A DNA stretch of 64,000 nucleotides from Flavobacterium taihuense (GCF_019351435.1 NZ_JAHWYN010000008.1:191851-255850), one strand, 5' to 3'; shown: positions 25,898 through 33,891, counted from the stretch's first letter. Notes: generated by a model from the letters alone, not told the origin. Program-made: numbers and translations.

Positions 25898-26950
25898 TCA
25901 TTCCTTTTCATATCCTCCCACCGTCTCCAACAACTCTTTCTCAAATAAATAGATATCATCAATGGTTTGGATGGATTGGCGGACTTCAGTTTTATCAGTA
26001 TTGAAAAGTCCAATATATTTTTTACCACCATTGAGATGTAATCGGCATAAAGGTTTCCTGTTGTTGTCGTCCAATAAAATTCCAAAATAGGATTGCGTGT
26101 CACGAGAAACAATTCTGCTGGTTGGCAGTTTCCGTCTCAAAATGGCCACTACAATTTTATAGGCTTCAAGTTCTTCTTCGCTGGTATTAATTTTGCTTTC
26201 TTCTGTCGAAGTTTCAATTTGTTCTTCTTGTTGTTGAGATTCTTTAGTAAGAGCTGCCTTAAGGCGGTCGTTTATTTTGTCGCTAATAAATTGATTGAAG
26301 CCTTTTTGAACCAAATCTTTAAATTCTTCCATTACTTTCTCGGTCAAGCGCCCAGAATAGACTTTATTGGCAAACAATTTTGCAAACTCATTGGATGGAT
26401 TGGATAATTCATCATTAATCTGCTTTCTTATTTCCTGTATGTATTTTAATGCACTGGCATTGCTTACAATATGATTCACATCAAAACTGGACTTGTGAAA
26501 TTTTGCTATTTCATTAATCACATTATCTTTTAATGAGGTGATTTCGAATTCCAGAAATGGCTTTGGGTCCATTTTGTTTTTTTCGTCCAAGTCGGTAAAA
26601 AACTGATAGCTAATTCCGTTTGTTAAAAGCGCGAAACGAGTTTTGGTAACATGGAAATACCTAAACAATTGCGAATTATGAACGGATAATTTCTCCTTCC
26701 AATTCTTGCATTCGATAATCAGGATTGGAGCTCCATCTTGAATAATGGCATAATCAACTTTCTCACCTTTTTTGAGACCAATATCGGCGGTGAATTCTGG
26801 TACTACTTCGGTTGGATTGAAAGTGTCGTAACCTAGAATGTTGATAAAAGGAAGCACAAAAGCATGTTTTGTAGATTCTTCGGTTTCAATTTTGTCTTTG
26901 AGCTGATTAATTTTATCAGCCAAAGATTTCAGTTGGGTAGAGAGTTCCAT
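25898..26950 (-). CDS. Orphan HsdR_N-type (PD-(D/E)XK) nuclease
   Basis: 350 residues. An HSDR_N_2-like nuclease domain with catalytic elements KVDYAII (Asp66) and LIIECKNW (Glu80, Lys82). A helical middle part follows, then a C-terminal domain with SYFGILLDDNNRKPLCRLHL and KYIGLF, a short beta domain often found at the end of such proteins. There is no helicase domain, so it is not a type I R subunit. It follows the YegP-like gene by 12 nt and precedes the PLD protein by 71 nt; all probably run from promoter P5. Possibly a defence nuclease of its own. Confidence 0.75.
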   Translation of the reverse strand: MELSTQLKSLADKINQLKDKIETEESTKHAFVLPFINILGYDTFNPTEVVPEFTADIGLKKGEKVDYAIIQDGAPILIIECKNWKEKLSVHNSQLFRYFHVTKTRFALLTNGISYQFFTDLDEKNKMDPKPFLEFEITSLKDNVINEIAKFHKSSFDVNHIVSNASALKYIQEIRKQINDELSNPSNEFAKLFANKVYSGRLTEKVMEEFKDLVQKGFNQFISDKINDRLKAALTKESQQQEEQIETSTEESKINTSEEELEAYKIVVAILRRKLPTSRIVSRDTQSYFGILLDDNNRKPLCRLHLNGGKKYIGLFNTDKTEVRQSIQTIDDIYLFEKELLETVGGYEKE

Positions 26951-26962
26951 AGATTGTATGAA

Positions 26963-27301
26963 TTAAGATAAATCTTCCGTTTCGGCAATTGGCGCATCAA
27001 TTTTGACGCTCTCAATTGCAGTATCTCTATCCGATGCGTTTGGGTACATATTACTGGTTCCAATTATTTGGCCGTTATTTTGAGATTTTAGAACAAAATA
27101 ATATTTGGAGTTATCAGACATTTTTCTGTCATAATTTTTGTCCAATGGAGCATTTGTTTTTACGGACTCAATTCCGTTTTTGCAATTCTGTTTTGTAGTG
27201 TACATTTCGCTTTTTAAAACAATAGCTTCATCTTTTGACCATAGATTAAAATAGAATTGATCGTTGGTACTTTTTTTAATGATAAATTTTGGAAACTTCA
27301 T
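26963..27301 (-). CDS. YegP (DUF1508) family protein, two repeats
   Basis: 112 residues made of two copies of the ~50-residue YegP unit: FYFNLWSKDEAIVLKSEMYTTK..GIESVKTNAP and YYFVLKSQNNGQIIGTSNMYPN..AIESVKIDAP. The start at 27301 is supported by the predicted transcription start near 27327; the longer frame begins upstream of it. YegP proteins are small and widespread, without a settled function. It is the first gene of the nuclease-PLD-VWA transcript, which is an unusual place for it. Confidence 0.85.
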   Translation of the reverse strand: MKFPKFIIKKSTNDQFYFNLWSKDEAIVLKSEMYTTKQNCKNGIESVKTNAPLDKNYDRKMSDNSKYYFVLKSQNNGQIIGTSNMYPNASDRDTAIESVKIDAPIAETEDLS

Positions 27302-27333
27302 GGATGGTTTTTTTATTTGATTAATATTTAATT

Positions 27334-27378
27334 CAAACTTAAACCCAATAAAAATCAATTCCTTACGGGAATCCGTAA
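27334..27378 (-). promoter_or_regulatory. Shared-type promoter P5 driving the YegP-nuclease operon
   Basis: Perfect palindrome TTACGG-N4-CCGTAA (27363-27378), 21-nt spacer, -7 box TAAGTTTG (27334-27341) on the minus strand, a perfect match to TAnnTTTG. The usual -33 TTTG is replaced by the palindrome. Confidence 0.75.
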
Positions 27379-27489
27379 AGAGGCTTTTTTCGAAACATAT
27401 TTACGTATTCCTGAAAAACAAGTCTTGCAAGAAGCTAATGGTTTCTATATTTAAAGTAATGGTGGGCTAGATTTTTTTGAACCAGACTC

Positions 27490-27511
27490 TTCGAGGTCTC
27501 ATGGCCTCGAA
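27490..27511. repeat. REP-like palindrome TTCGAGG-N8-CCTCGAA, copy 1
   Basis: Perfect 7-bp arms. The same element with a related flank (ACTCTTCGAGG) occurs at 50570-50591. It lies 3' of the abiF gene and upstream of promoter P5. Confidence 0.55.
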
Positions 27512-27649
27512 CTATTGTCAGTTGTCCAAAATCTGATTGCGAATGAAGTAATTTATTAATTAGCAATGAGAAATCTATTATTTCTCAAAAGAAAAACAAA
27601 TATAGATTTGTAAAACAATGTAATTAAAATTTAAACAAGTTTTTGTGTC

Positions 27650-28558
27650 TTATTCTTTAGTCCATAAAGGTTCATTATACCAATTGTTTTTCATTCCCAA
27701 AGCATTAGGGTCAACATTAGGATACTTTTCAAACAACCCATAAAGCTTTTCCGTAAATGAATTTTGGGGTTGTATAATATTTAAAAAATATTTCATCAAA
27801 CAAAGATGAACGTACAGCTTCTGAAATTCATGTTGTTTTGGCACATCCGCTATCCATGGGTTAGGTGGTGCACTCAATAATTTAGGATTCCCAGGTAAAT
27901 TTCTGTTCCACAAGCGAGAATGATGAGCGCAATAATTTCGTATCTGAGCAATTGATTGTAACCAACTAGGCAAGTAAGTGTGGTTGACTGCTCCATATTC
28001 TTTGGCGATAATGTCTTTAGAACTTACAGTATGTTTGAGGTTTCCATACAATTTGGACAAAGCTCCAAAACTAGTCTGCTCTAATGATTTCCAAGCAGGA
28101 GGAAAACGCAAATCGTCCTTATGTTTTCTATGATGATTCTTTATACTGTCATCTTTGGTACGTTCAAGTTCTTCTTCAAGACTGGATAAGGTTTTCACTA
28201 AAGCCTTACTATCATTAAACAAATCAAAATTCTGGAACCACCAGGGACTTATCTCATGCGACAAATGGTAAATAAGTTTTGTGCGTAAGCTTATTTCAAT
28301 TTTTTCAATAACATCAAACAAAAGTATTTTTAGTTCGCCATCAAAGCAATATAAAGCAATAACATCTTCAAACTTACTTTTTTCTTTAAAAATATGTTGT
28401 TCCTTATCAGACTGCATAGAATACCAATACTCTCCCAATCGATAATAACTAATATGTGAAAGATGGTGAGCCGCTATGTCTCTATCCTTTATGGTTAGTC
28501 CTCTTTTAATTAATTGGTCTATTTGCTCCTGAATGGTTGTCGGTTTTTTCTCAAACAT
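27650..28558 (-). CDS. abiF: Abi_2 family abortive-infection protein (AbiF/AbiD type)
   Basis: 302 residues, normal family length. It shows the Abi_2 signatures: YYRLGEYWY near the N-terminus, SFGALSKLYGNL in the middle, and the HEPN-type catalytic motif RNYCAHHSRLWNR (R-x4-H near residue 209). HEPN proteins are usually RNases. AbiF-type proteins are associated with a small structured RNA encoded directly upstream (the abiF RNA motif), and such an RNA with its own promoter is visible here. It stands alone between repeats and is not part of the shared-promoter group. The RNA probably restrains the toxin until infection (inference from the family). Confidence 0.85.
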   Translation of the reverse strand: MFEKKPTTIQEQIDQLIKRGLTIKDRDIAAHHLSHISYYRLGEYWYSMQSDKEQHIFKEKSKFEDVIALYCFDGELKILLFDVIEKIEISLRTKLIYHLSHEISPWWFQNFDLFNDSKALVKTLSSLEEELERTKDDSIKNHHRKHKDDLRFPPAWKSLEQTSFGALSKLYGNLKHTVSSKDIIAKEYGAVNHTYLPSWLQSIAQIRNYCAHHSRLWNRNLPGNPKLLSAPPNPWIADVPKQHEFQKLYVHLCLMKYFLNIIQPQNSFTEKLYGLFEKYPNVDPNALGMKNNWYNEPLWTKE

Positions 28559-28571
28559 AATATAAAAATAT

Positions 28572-28704
28572 ACCCTGCTAATCTACAAAAAAATGTAACT
28601 AAAGCAGGGTTAAACTATAATTTAAAAAAACCTTTATAAAGCAAAAGACACACCCTGGGACGCTGTGTCTTCGTTAAAAAGACCTATCGCGTGGTGTGTA
28701 CTGT
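28572..28704 (-). ncRNA. Structured leader RNA upstream of abiF (abiF-RNA-like)
   Basis: Read on the minus strand from about 28704: an unpaired GTACACACCACG segment; a hairpin with perfect arms AAGACACA/TGTGTCTT (28664-28671 with 28645-28652) followed by TTTT; a T-rich linker; and a second hairpin with perfect arms CCCTGCT/AGCAGGG (about 28572-28610) followed by TATATTTTTA and the abiF ATG. Both hairpins are terminator-like, so the RNA may exist separately or attenuate abiF. A strong promoter stands in front. Assignment to the described abiF RNA motif is by position and layout only. Confidence 0.65.
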
Positions 28705-28709
28705 TGCGA

Positions 28710-28740
28710 CAAAAGTACAACTAATTACATATTTACCAAA
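28710..28740 (-). promoter_or_regulatory. Promoter of the abiF leader RNA
   Basis: Perfect Bacteroidetes promoter on the minus strand: -33 TTTG (28737-28740), 19-nt spacer, -7 TACTTTTG (28710-28717). It does not carry the TTACGG palindrome. Confidence 0.75.
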
Positions 28741-28798
28741 TAAAACTATACTTTTTAGTATTATTTTAATATCAAATCAATTACCCAGCGCTATAAAT

Positions 28799-28834
28799 CA
28801 CGGTTAAACCCCGATCGAGGATTTGTAATCCGTG
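28799..28834. repeat. Imperfect palindrome centred on CGATCG
   Basis: CACGG...CCGTG arms with further pairing (AAATCC/GGTTT) around CGATCG. Probably an intergenic repeat or a terminator-like structure between the small membrane protein gene and the abiF leader. Not a tRNA. Confidence 0.4.
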
Positions 28835-28894
28835 CCCGCTAAGTAGATCAACTATCTAAAACACCCGAGGCTTTAGCTGAACTGAAGAAATAAA

Positions 28895-29188
28895 CTAGAT
28901 TTTTTTGAATCTATATTTCAAAGCGTTCAAGAGAAAGAGGAGTAAGAAAGCTACCATAAGAGGAATAAAGCTGATTTTCCAATTTAGAGAAGTAAAATAA
29001 TTGGTCAGCCCTAAAATGAAGAGACTTGTCATACACCCGGTAGCTATAATAATAGACATTACAAACGTATTGTTTCTAGATAAATGCTTAACGTATGAAT
29101 TTGATTTGTGAGCTACTATTTTCAGTTTGTTTTTCCTTTTGACATTGTATTTTGAAGCAGTAGGTTTTGTTTGATTATTGGCTCGCAT
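28895..29188 (-). CDS. Small basic membrane protein, two transmembrane helices
   Basis: 97 residues. A basic, polar N-terminus (about 1-40, many Lys/Asn), two hydrophobic helices (about 43-62 and 70-90) and a basic end (KYRFKKI). No family recognised. It has a very well-formed shared-type promoter, with a transcription start expected about 13 nt before the ATG. Two-helix membrane proteins are frequent effectors or partners in defence and toxin-antitoxin loci, but there is no direct evidence for that here. Confidence 0.65.
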   Translation of the reverse strand: MRANNQTKPTASKYNVKRKNKLKIVAHKSNSYVKHLSRNNTFVMSIIIATGCMTSLFILGLTNYFTSLNWKISFIPLMVAFLLLFLLNALKYRFKKI

Positions 29189-29207
29189 ATTATTTTGGAA
29201 TATAAAG

Positions 29208-29252
29208 CAAACTTAAAATTGCTGCAGCGAACTCCTTTACGGAAAACCGTAA
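29208..29252 (-). promoter_or_regulatory. Shared-type promoter P6 driving the small membrane protein gene
   Basis: Perfect palindrome TTACGG-AAAA-CCGTAA (29237-29252), 21-nt spacer, -7 box TAAGTTTG (29208-29215) on the minus strand, identical in box and spacing to P5. Confidence 0.75.
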
Positions 29253-29294
29253 AAAAGTGAAATTTTAAACTTTGGATATAGGCTTAATTTAATG

Positions 29295-29963
29295 TCATAC
29301 CAATCCTAAGTCCTTGGCTATTGCCACAAGATGTGTCGGATTATTTGCCTTGAAGTAAATTTTGAGTTTGTTGAGGCGCTTTTCGATAGTGCTTTTGCTG
29401 TTTGGTGTAATACCGGCATTTTTAAATGTGGACTCCATATTTTCCTGGGTCACGCCTATAGACAGGTATTTGAGCAGTTGAATATCGTAATTATCGATTT
29501 CGTTGACGGTTTTATCCTGAAGAATATAGTTCAATTCCGGAGACAAATATTTTTGGTCATTGTCATAAACAACTTCAATCGCTTTTTTAAGTTCTGCAAT
29601 ACTATTGCGGCCTTTCATCACAAAACCATTAATGCTGTATTTATCAAACAATGATTTTATGCGATAGGATTTGTCCTCAATAGAAAAAGCAATGATTTTT
29701 ATTTCCGGAAACAATTGTTTTACTGACGCTATTAATTCTTCGCCAGACTTAAGGATATTTTCCCTATAATCGGCTTTAAACGACAAATCAGAAATCAGCA
29801 AATCATAAGGCTCGTTGTCTTTGAAGCCTTTTTTTATTTTTAACAATGCATCATCACAGTATTTGGTAAAAGCAATTTCAGGAACTCCAAGTTCTTCAAG
29901 AACCTGAACTGCTGCAATATCATTAAAATCGATGTCATCTACTATCAAAACCTTTTTGAACAT
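29295..29963 (-). CDS. Response regulator, NarL/LuxR type
   Basis: 222 residues. Receiver domain (1-~130) with the acidic pocket IVDD (residues 7-10), phospho-acceptor Asp59 (LLISDLSF) and the conserved Lys in FVMKG. A C-terminal helix-turn-helix (about 155-222: LLKYLSIGVTQENMESTFKNAG..STIEKRLNKLK) is LuxR-like. It starts 9 nt after the histidine kinase stop, so both are one operon. The DNA target is unknown. Promoter P6 and five similar sites lie nearby, making it one candidate regulator of that group, though a Crp/Fnr-type protein encoded elsewhere is equally possible. Confidence 0.85.
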   Translation of the reverse strand: MFKKVLIVDDIDFNDIAAVQVLEELGVPEIAFTKYCDDALLKIKKGFKDNEPYDLLISDLSFKADYRENILKSGEELIASVKQLFPEIKIIAFSIEDKSYRIKSLFDKYSINGFVMKGRNSIAELKKAIEVVYDNDQKYLSPELNYILQDKTVNEIDNYDIQLLKYLSIGVTQENMESTFKNAGITPNSKSTIEKRLNKLKIYFKANNPTHLVAIAKDLGLV

Positions 29964-29972
29964 ACTCAGTAA

Positions 29973-31682
29973 TTATTTAGGGATTGTTATTTTTACTTTA
30001 AAACCCTTATTGGTTTGTTTGTCAAAAGTAATAGTTCCTTTTATCGCATGAATACGGTTTTCCACATTGTGTAGTCCGTTTTTTAAAATTAGTGCACTGT
30101 CTATTCCAATTCCATTATCCGAATAATTGATTTCAATACATTTGTTAGTCGATTCAAAACTAACAACGGCGAATGAGCATTGACTGTGTTTTTTCATGTT
30201 GACCATCAGTTCTTGCAATACTCTGTGCAGAGCAATTTTCTTTTCGGGTTGAATTTTTAACCAATTGATATCACCATTATCCCTAATAATTACTTGGATT
30301 TGATCGCTGGAATAAGCCGAAACCATTTCTTTTAATTCTTCCCCAAACTTAGTACCCGTTTCAATTTTACTGTTTTCTCTGGAAATGTTTCGGGTTCTGG
30401 CGTATATTTTGTCAAGATTGCCCAAAAGGGTTTCTTTTTTTATTGGATCTTGCAGATCTTGCGTTTCTGCAAAAGTCATTGTTTGATAAACATCGTTGGC
30501 TAGTTCATCATGCAGTTTTTTGGACATTCGGGTTTCACTCTCGTAAATAGCTTTTTGACGTTCCTTTTTTAGATAGTAAAACACAAAGGAAGCAGATATA
30601 AATCCTATAAATATTAGAAAAGACAAAACATAATTGCCATTTTTTTGTTGCTCCAATTGCAATAAATTTTCCGTTTTTTGAGCCTTCAATTTCAGGTTTT
30701 CATTCTTTTCTTCAGTAGAATCATATTTGATTTTGGCAAATTGGTTTTTTGCTTTTTGTCTTGCCTGAGTTAAACTGTCGTTGATTCGGAGATAGGTTTC
30801 AGTATGTTTCTTATAATCAGTCCCTACACTATTTTGCATTAAAAGGGTCAAAGATTTCAATCGGTCGTCAACATTATTTGTTTCAGTGGCTTTATCGTAA
30901 GCTTGCCTGGAATATCTGTAGGATAGTTGCGGGTCTTTGCTTTTATAATATTCAGATAAATGAATATAACTTTTAGTTAATCCGATATTATCTTTAATGG
31001 AATCTCTTATTTGTAAAGACTGATTTAAAAAGTGCAAACTTTTTAAATTTTTCAGACGGAAATAGCAAAAGCCTAAATTGTCAAGAATACGAGCATAATT
31101 TTCCGTATTTTCTAGTGTCTCTTTTTTTAAGGATAGAGGCAACAGACTTAATATAGCTTTATGGTAATTTTGCTGTTCTAAATAGACAACAGCTATGTTG
31201 TTTTTAAGAATTATTTTTTGCAATTCATCTTCAGCTAGTTTTAACGATTCACTATAATAATGAACAGCATTTTCATAATCATATAATCTCTGATAATTAA
31301 TTGCAAGGGTATTATAAATGGCACATTTATAATACGATTTTGTTGATTTGCCAAAAAAGGAGATTGCTTCCGTTGCACTGGTTTCACAGCCTGAATAATC
31401 GCCCTGATTTTGTTGGAGTATTGCTATATTGAGTAGTGTATATATAATTTTGTTATTGTCTTGTGGTACGTTACAAATTGATTTTGCCTTATTGTAATAA
31501 TAAAAAGCACTATCATAATGTTGCTTACTGGAATAGTTTTCGGCTAAATCTAAATAAGTATTGTATTGGGAATGATTATTAGATTCACTCTGTTTTACCT
31601 TTTTTTCATTACATGACATAATGATATAAAAAAACATCAGCAATAAAATAAAAATCGGGAAATGTAACTTTTTTGTTATCAT
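29973..31682 (-). CDS. Sensor histidine kinase with TPR sensor region (HisKA_3/NarX type)
   Basis: 569 residues. N-terminal hydrophobic signal with a lipobox-like end (IIMSC), TPR repeats (about 40-300), one transmembrane helix (about 352-372), a HisKA_3 dimerisation/phospho-acceptor box with SKKLHDELANDV (His near 390), and a HATPase_c domain (about 440-569) with NxGxG-type motif SDNGIGID and GLHNVENRI. This TPR-TM-HisKA_3 layout is common in Flavobacteriia, pairing with a NarL-type regulator, as here. What it senses is unknown. The gene follows a small lipoprotein gene by 57 nt. Confidence 0.88.
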   Translation of the reverse strand: MITKKLHFPIFILLLMFFYIIMSCNEKKVKQSESNNHSQYNTYLDLAENYSSKQHYDSAFYYYNKAKSICNVPQDNNKIIYTLLNIAILQQNQGDYSGCETSATEAISFFGKSTKSYYKCAIYNTLAINYQRLYDYENAVHYYSESLKLAEDELQKIILKNNIAVVYLEQQNYHKAILSLLPLSLKKETLENTENYARILDNLGFCYFRLKNLKSLHFLNQSLQIRDSIKDNIGLTKSYIHLSEYYKSKDPQLSYRYSRQAYDKATETNNVDDRLKSLTLLMQNSVGTDYKKHTETYLRINDSLTQARQKAKNQFAKIKYDSTEEKNENLKLKAQKTENLLQLEQQKNGNYVLSFLIFIGFISASFVFYYLKKERQKAIYESETRMSKKLHDELANDVYQTMTFAETQDLQDPIKKETLLGNLDKIYARTRNISRENSKIETGTKFGEELKEMVSAYSSDQIQVIIRDNGDINWLKIQPEKKIALHRVLQELMVNMKKHSQCSFAVVSFESTNKCIEINYSDNGIGIDSALILKNGLHNVENRIHAIKGTITFDKQTNKGFKVKITIPK

Positions 31683-31739
31683 TTCCCGAAATTACATAAA
31701 TAATTTAAAAACAGTTATAAATTTATTTTTATCTTATTA

Positions 31740-31913
31740 TTAGGGTCTGGGAACTGGAATTTGGCCAGTTGAGCCATCTCCTGGTGCATCAGCTCTCAAT
31801 TCTTGCTTCAGCGTTTTTGGGGTTGTTTCAGCTGTTTCCACATCATCACTGGTACAAGAGGTCATTGCTACACTTGCAATGATAAAACACGATACTAAAA
31901 ATATTTTTTTCAT
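31740..31913 (-). CDS. Small lipoprotein upstream of the two-component system
   Basis: 57 residues. MKKIFLVSCFIIASVAMTSC is a lipoprotein signal peptide with the lipobox Cys at 20, followed by a short acidic, proline-containing tail (ending TGQIPVPRP) without a domain. It precedes the kinase gene on the same strand and probably shares its transcript. It might serve as a periplasmic signal or modulator for the lipid-anchored TPR sensor, but this is only inferred from position. Confidence 0.65.
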   Translation of the reverse strand: MKKIFLVSCFIIASVAMTSCTSDDVETAETTPKTLKQELRADAPGDGSTGQIPVPRP

Positions 31914-32244
31914 GGGTTTAGAATTAAAAATTAGACATAAGTTTGGCCGTTCGATTTTGAAATCGAATCATTACCCTGAATGGGCTGGCCGTTAAAAATT
32001 GATTTTTACTTTTGGGAAGTGAAGTGGGCGAAAACAGTATAATGTCATTTATACTTCCCGGATAAACAAACTACACTGTTCAGCCACACTTTTAATTGAA
32101 CTAGTTTTGTACATTTATCGCGAATTGAACAATAACTAATTCTGAGGCAAAGTAAAGATGCTTTTTCTCATGTATTTACTGGGAATTCCTATAATTCCTG
32201 CAATTCCTAGACATTCCTGACAATTCCTAAAAATACCACAGCTT
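31914..32244. promoter_or_regulatory. Divergent promoter region with palindrome and phased repeats
   Basis: Two signals. A near-perfect palindrome TTCGATTT-TG-AAATCGAA (31950-31967) lies 16 nt upstream of a -7-like TAATTTTT facing the minus-strand lipoprotein/kinase genes. Five direct copies of ATTCCT at 32185, 32194, 32203, 32213 and 32223 (steps of 9-10 nt) lie directly before the plus-strand gene at 32245. TGGCCGTT is also repeated around 31944 and 31986. Confidence 0.5.
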
Positions 32245-33078
32245 ATGGAGAACAATACTTTAGAAGATTATAAAATAGCAGTAAAAGCAAAATATGAGAC
32301 AGAAAAAAGAGGGGTGCATTCCAGTATTTTTATAAAGCCTTCTCGTGCCAAACTAAGAAGTTTGTGCCTGGAAATTTTCAAATCAAAAAAAGATCAAAAC
32401 GATTTAAATGTTTTTTCTTCTTTTTTTAGATTTGATTTTAGTCCTAGTTGTAGCGGTAAATTAAAAGGGCAAACAGATAAATTTAGACCCATTGAAACAT
32501 TCTTTAAAGGAGAAACTAATTTGATGGATGTTGAAGCCATAAATCTGGCTGCAATTTTGGTAGATTTTCAACCAAGACCATTTTTGAAATTTTCAAAAAG
32601 TGAAAGAAATAGTCCTGTCAGAGAAAGTGAAGAAGTTGAAGAGGGGCATGCAATAACTGAAGAAGTTACTATTTATCCAGATACAATACAATTTTTCAAT
32701 AAGTCCTTTTATCAAAAAAAATATGAAAAAAAGATAGTAATACTATTATTGATGGTTAGCTTGATAACTACTTATTATTTTGCATTTCAAAAGAAGCAAT
32801 GTATGCAGTGGTCAGGGGATCACTTTGAAAATGTTGACTGCGAGTTACCCAATGATTCAGCAAAATTTAAAATAATTCCTTTAGATAAAAGTATTTTACC
32901 CCTTAAAAAGGTTCACGTTTGCGATACTACCACCTTTTTTAAAAATGGTGAAGCTATAATATGGTATGCCAAAACAGAAAATGGGATTGACTTTTTTAAT
33001 ACCCATGGAAGGCATCCTGAAAATGACCATGCATTAAAACCCGTAACGCATTATATTGTAAACAAATACGTAAAGTGA
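32245..33078 (+). CDS. Single-pass membrane protein of unknown function
   Basis: 277 residues. An N-terminal cytoplasmic region (about 1-160) has a basic start (KAKYETEKRGVHSSIFIKPSRAKLR) and an acidic stretch (RESEEVEEGHAITEE). One transmembrane helix follows (about 167-184, IVILLLMVSLITTYYFAF). A ~90-residue periplasmic domain with a Cys pair (CMQW, VDCEL) and a third Cys (VHVCDTT) comes last. I do not recognise the family. It starts right after five ATTCCT repeats, which suggests tight regulation. Confidence 0.7.
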   Translation: MENNTLEDYKIAVKAKYETEKRGVHSSIFIKPSRAKLRSLCLEIFKSKKDQNDLNVFSSFFRFDFSPSCSGKLKGQTDKFRPIETFFKGETNLMDVEAINLAAILVDFQPRPFLKFSKSERNSPVRESEEVEEGHAITEEVTIYPDTIQFFNKSFYQKKYEKKIVILLLMVSLITTYYFAFQKKQCMQWSGDHFENVDCELPNDSAKFKIIPLDKSILPLKKVHVCDTTTFFKNGEAIIWYAKTENGIDFFNTHGRHPENDHALKPVTHYIVNKYVK

Positions 33079-33625
33079 TTCAATATTATTTTTAAAAGAT
33101 AAAAGGCATTTCAAATTAGACAGTCCTAAAAAATTAGCCCGATGACACGGAATTGCACAAGAACGAAGTGAACTGACGCAGTAATTCATGACCGTCTTTT
33201 TCCCTTCATAATCACGATAAGGACTTGCGCACTAACCGTATAAACTCATGAAAACGTCCTCTTCCCCGCCCTTATATTTTTGCGCCAAAAATCACGGTAA
33301 GGATTTGCGCGTTGGCCGAAGGGGGAGAGCAATAAACTCATGAAAACGTCCTCTTCCCCGCCCTTATAGTTGCCAAACCAAAAATCACAGTAAGGATTTG
33401 TGCATTGGCGTATGGAGTAAACAATAAACTTATATAAACGTCCTCTTCCCCGCCCTTATATTTTTACGTCTAAAATCACGGTAAGGATTTGCGCGTTGGC
33501 CGCAGGGAGTGACCCCGGAGTCGAGTGTGAAACACGAGCGGCTGGGGTCACGATAAGGAAATCCGTCCGATGATTTTTGGTGTAAAAATATTCTAGGCTT
33601 GATCTTTTGTTTCTTTTCCATCAAG
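33079..33625. repeat. Tandem ~80-93-nt direct repeats, about 3.5 units
   Basis: Units start with AATCACgGTAAGGATTTGCGC at 33210, 33290, 33383 and 33474 and share AACGTCCTCTTCCCCGCCC. Steps are 80, 93 and 91 nt. The last unit runs on into a segment (to about 33625) with ...TTTTGTTTCTTTT that has a diverged copy at 37309-37460. A small frame on the minus strand (33430-33624) crosses it but mirrors the repeat, so I do not call a gene. No spacers, hence not a CRISPR array. Confidence 0.65.
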
Positions 33626-33870
33626 GGAAATCGAAGATCCAGCGAACACCAATTAAAATAAAAATTAAGTGAGCTAAAAGAAAAAATGTTCCTATTTAGC
33701 TAAAAACATGTTGTGTTCCTCAACGTTTAATCTTTTGTTTCTTTTGAAATCATAGATTCACGAACTCCAATAAATTATTAACTAGTGAGTAATCAAGACA
33801 AATCGAAGATTCAGCGAACACCACTTAAAATAAAAATTAAGTGAGCTAAAAGAAAAAATTCTCTTCAAAT
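33626..33870. repeat. Two ~60-nt direct repeats
   Basis: AATCGAAGATyCAGCGAACA... through ...TGAGCTAAAAGAAAAAAT occurs at about 33631-33686 and 33801-33860. The linked TCTTTTGTTTCTTTT also repeats (about 33603 and 33731). No gene seen. Confidence 0.6.
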
Positions 33871-33891
33871 AAAAAAAAACAACTTACAACC

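Noticed and set aside
25840..26112. 90-residue minus-strand frame
   Set aside because: It overlaps the end of the nuclease gene in another frame and has no features of its own.
28799..28834. Possible tRNA from GGATTTGTAATCCGTG-like bases
   Set aside because: No acceptor stem, D arm or T loop can be formed; it is a simple imperfect palindrome.
33430..33624. 64-residue minus-strand frame, with a similar one at 37309-37500
   Set aside because: Both follow copies of the same repeat; their likeness reflects the repeat and not a protein.
33079..33625. Possible CRISPR array from regularly spaced repeats
   Set aside because: The spaced parts are themselves similar, unit lengths are 80-93 nt, and no cas gene is near. 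It is a tandem direct repeat.
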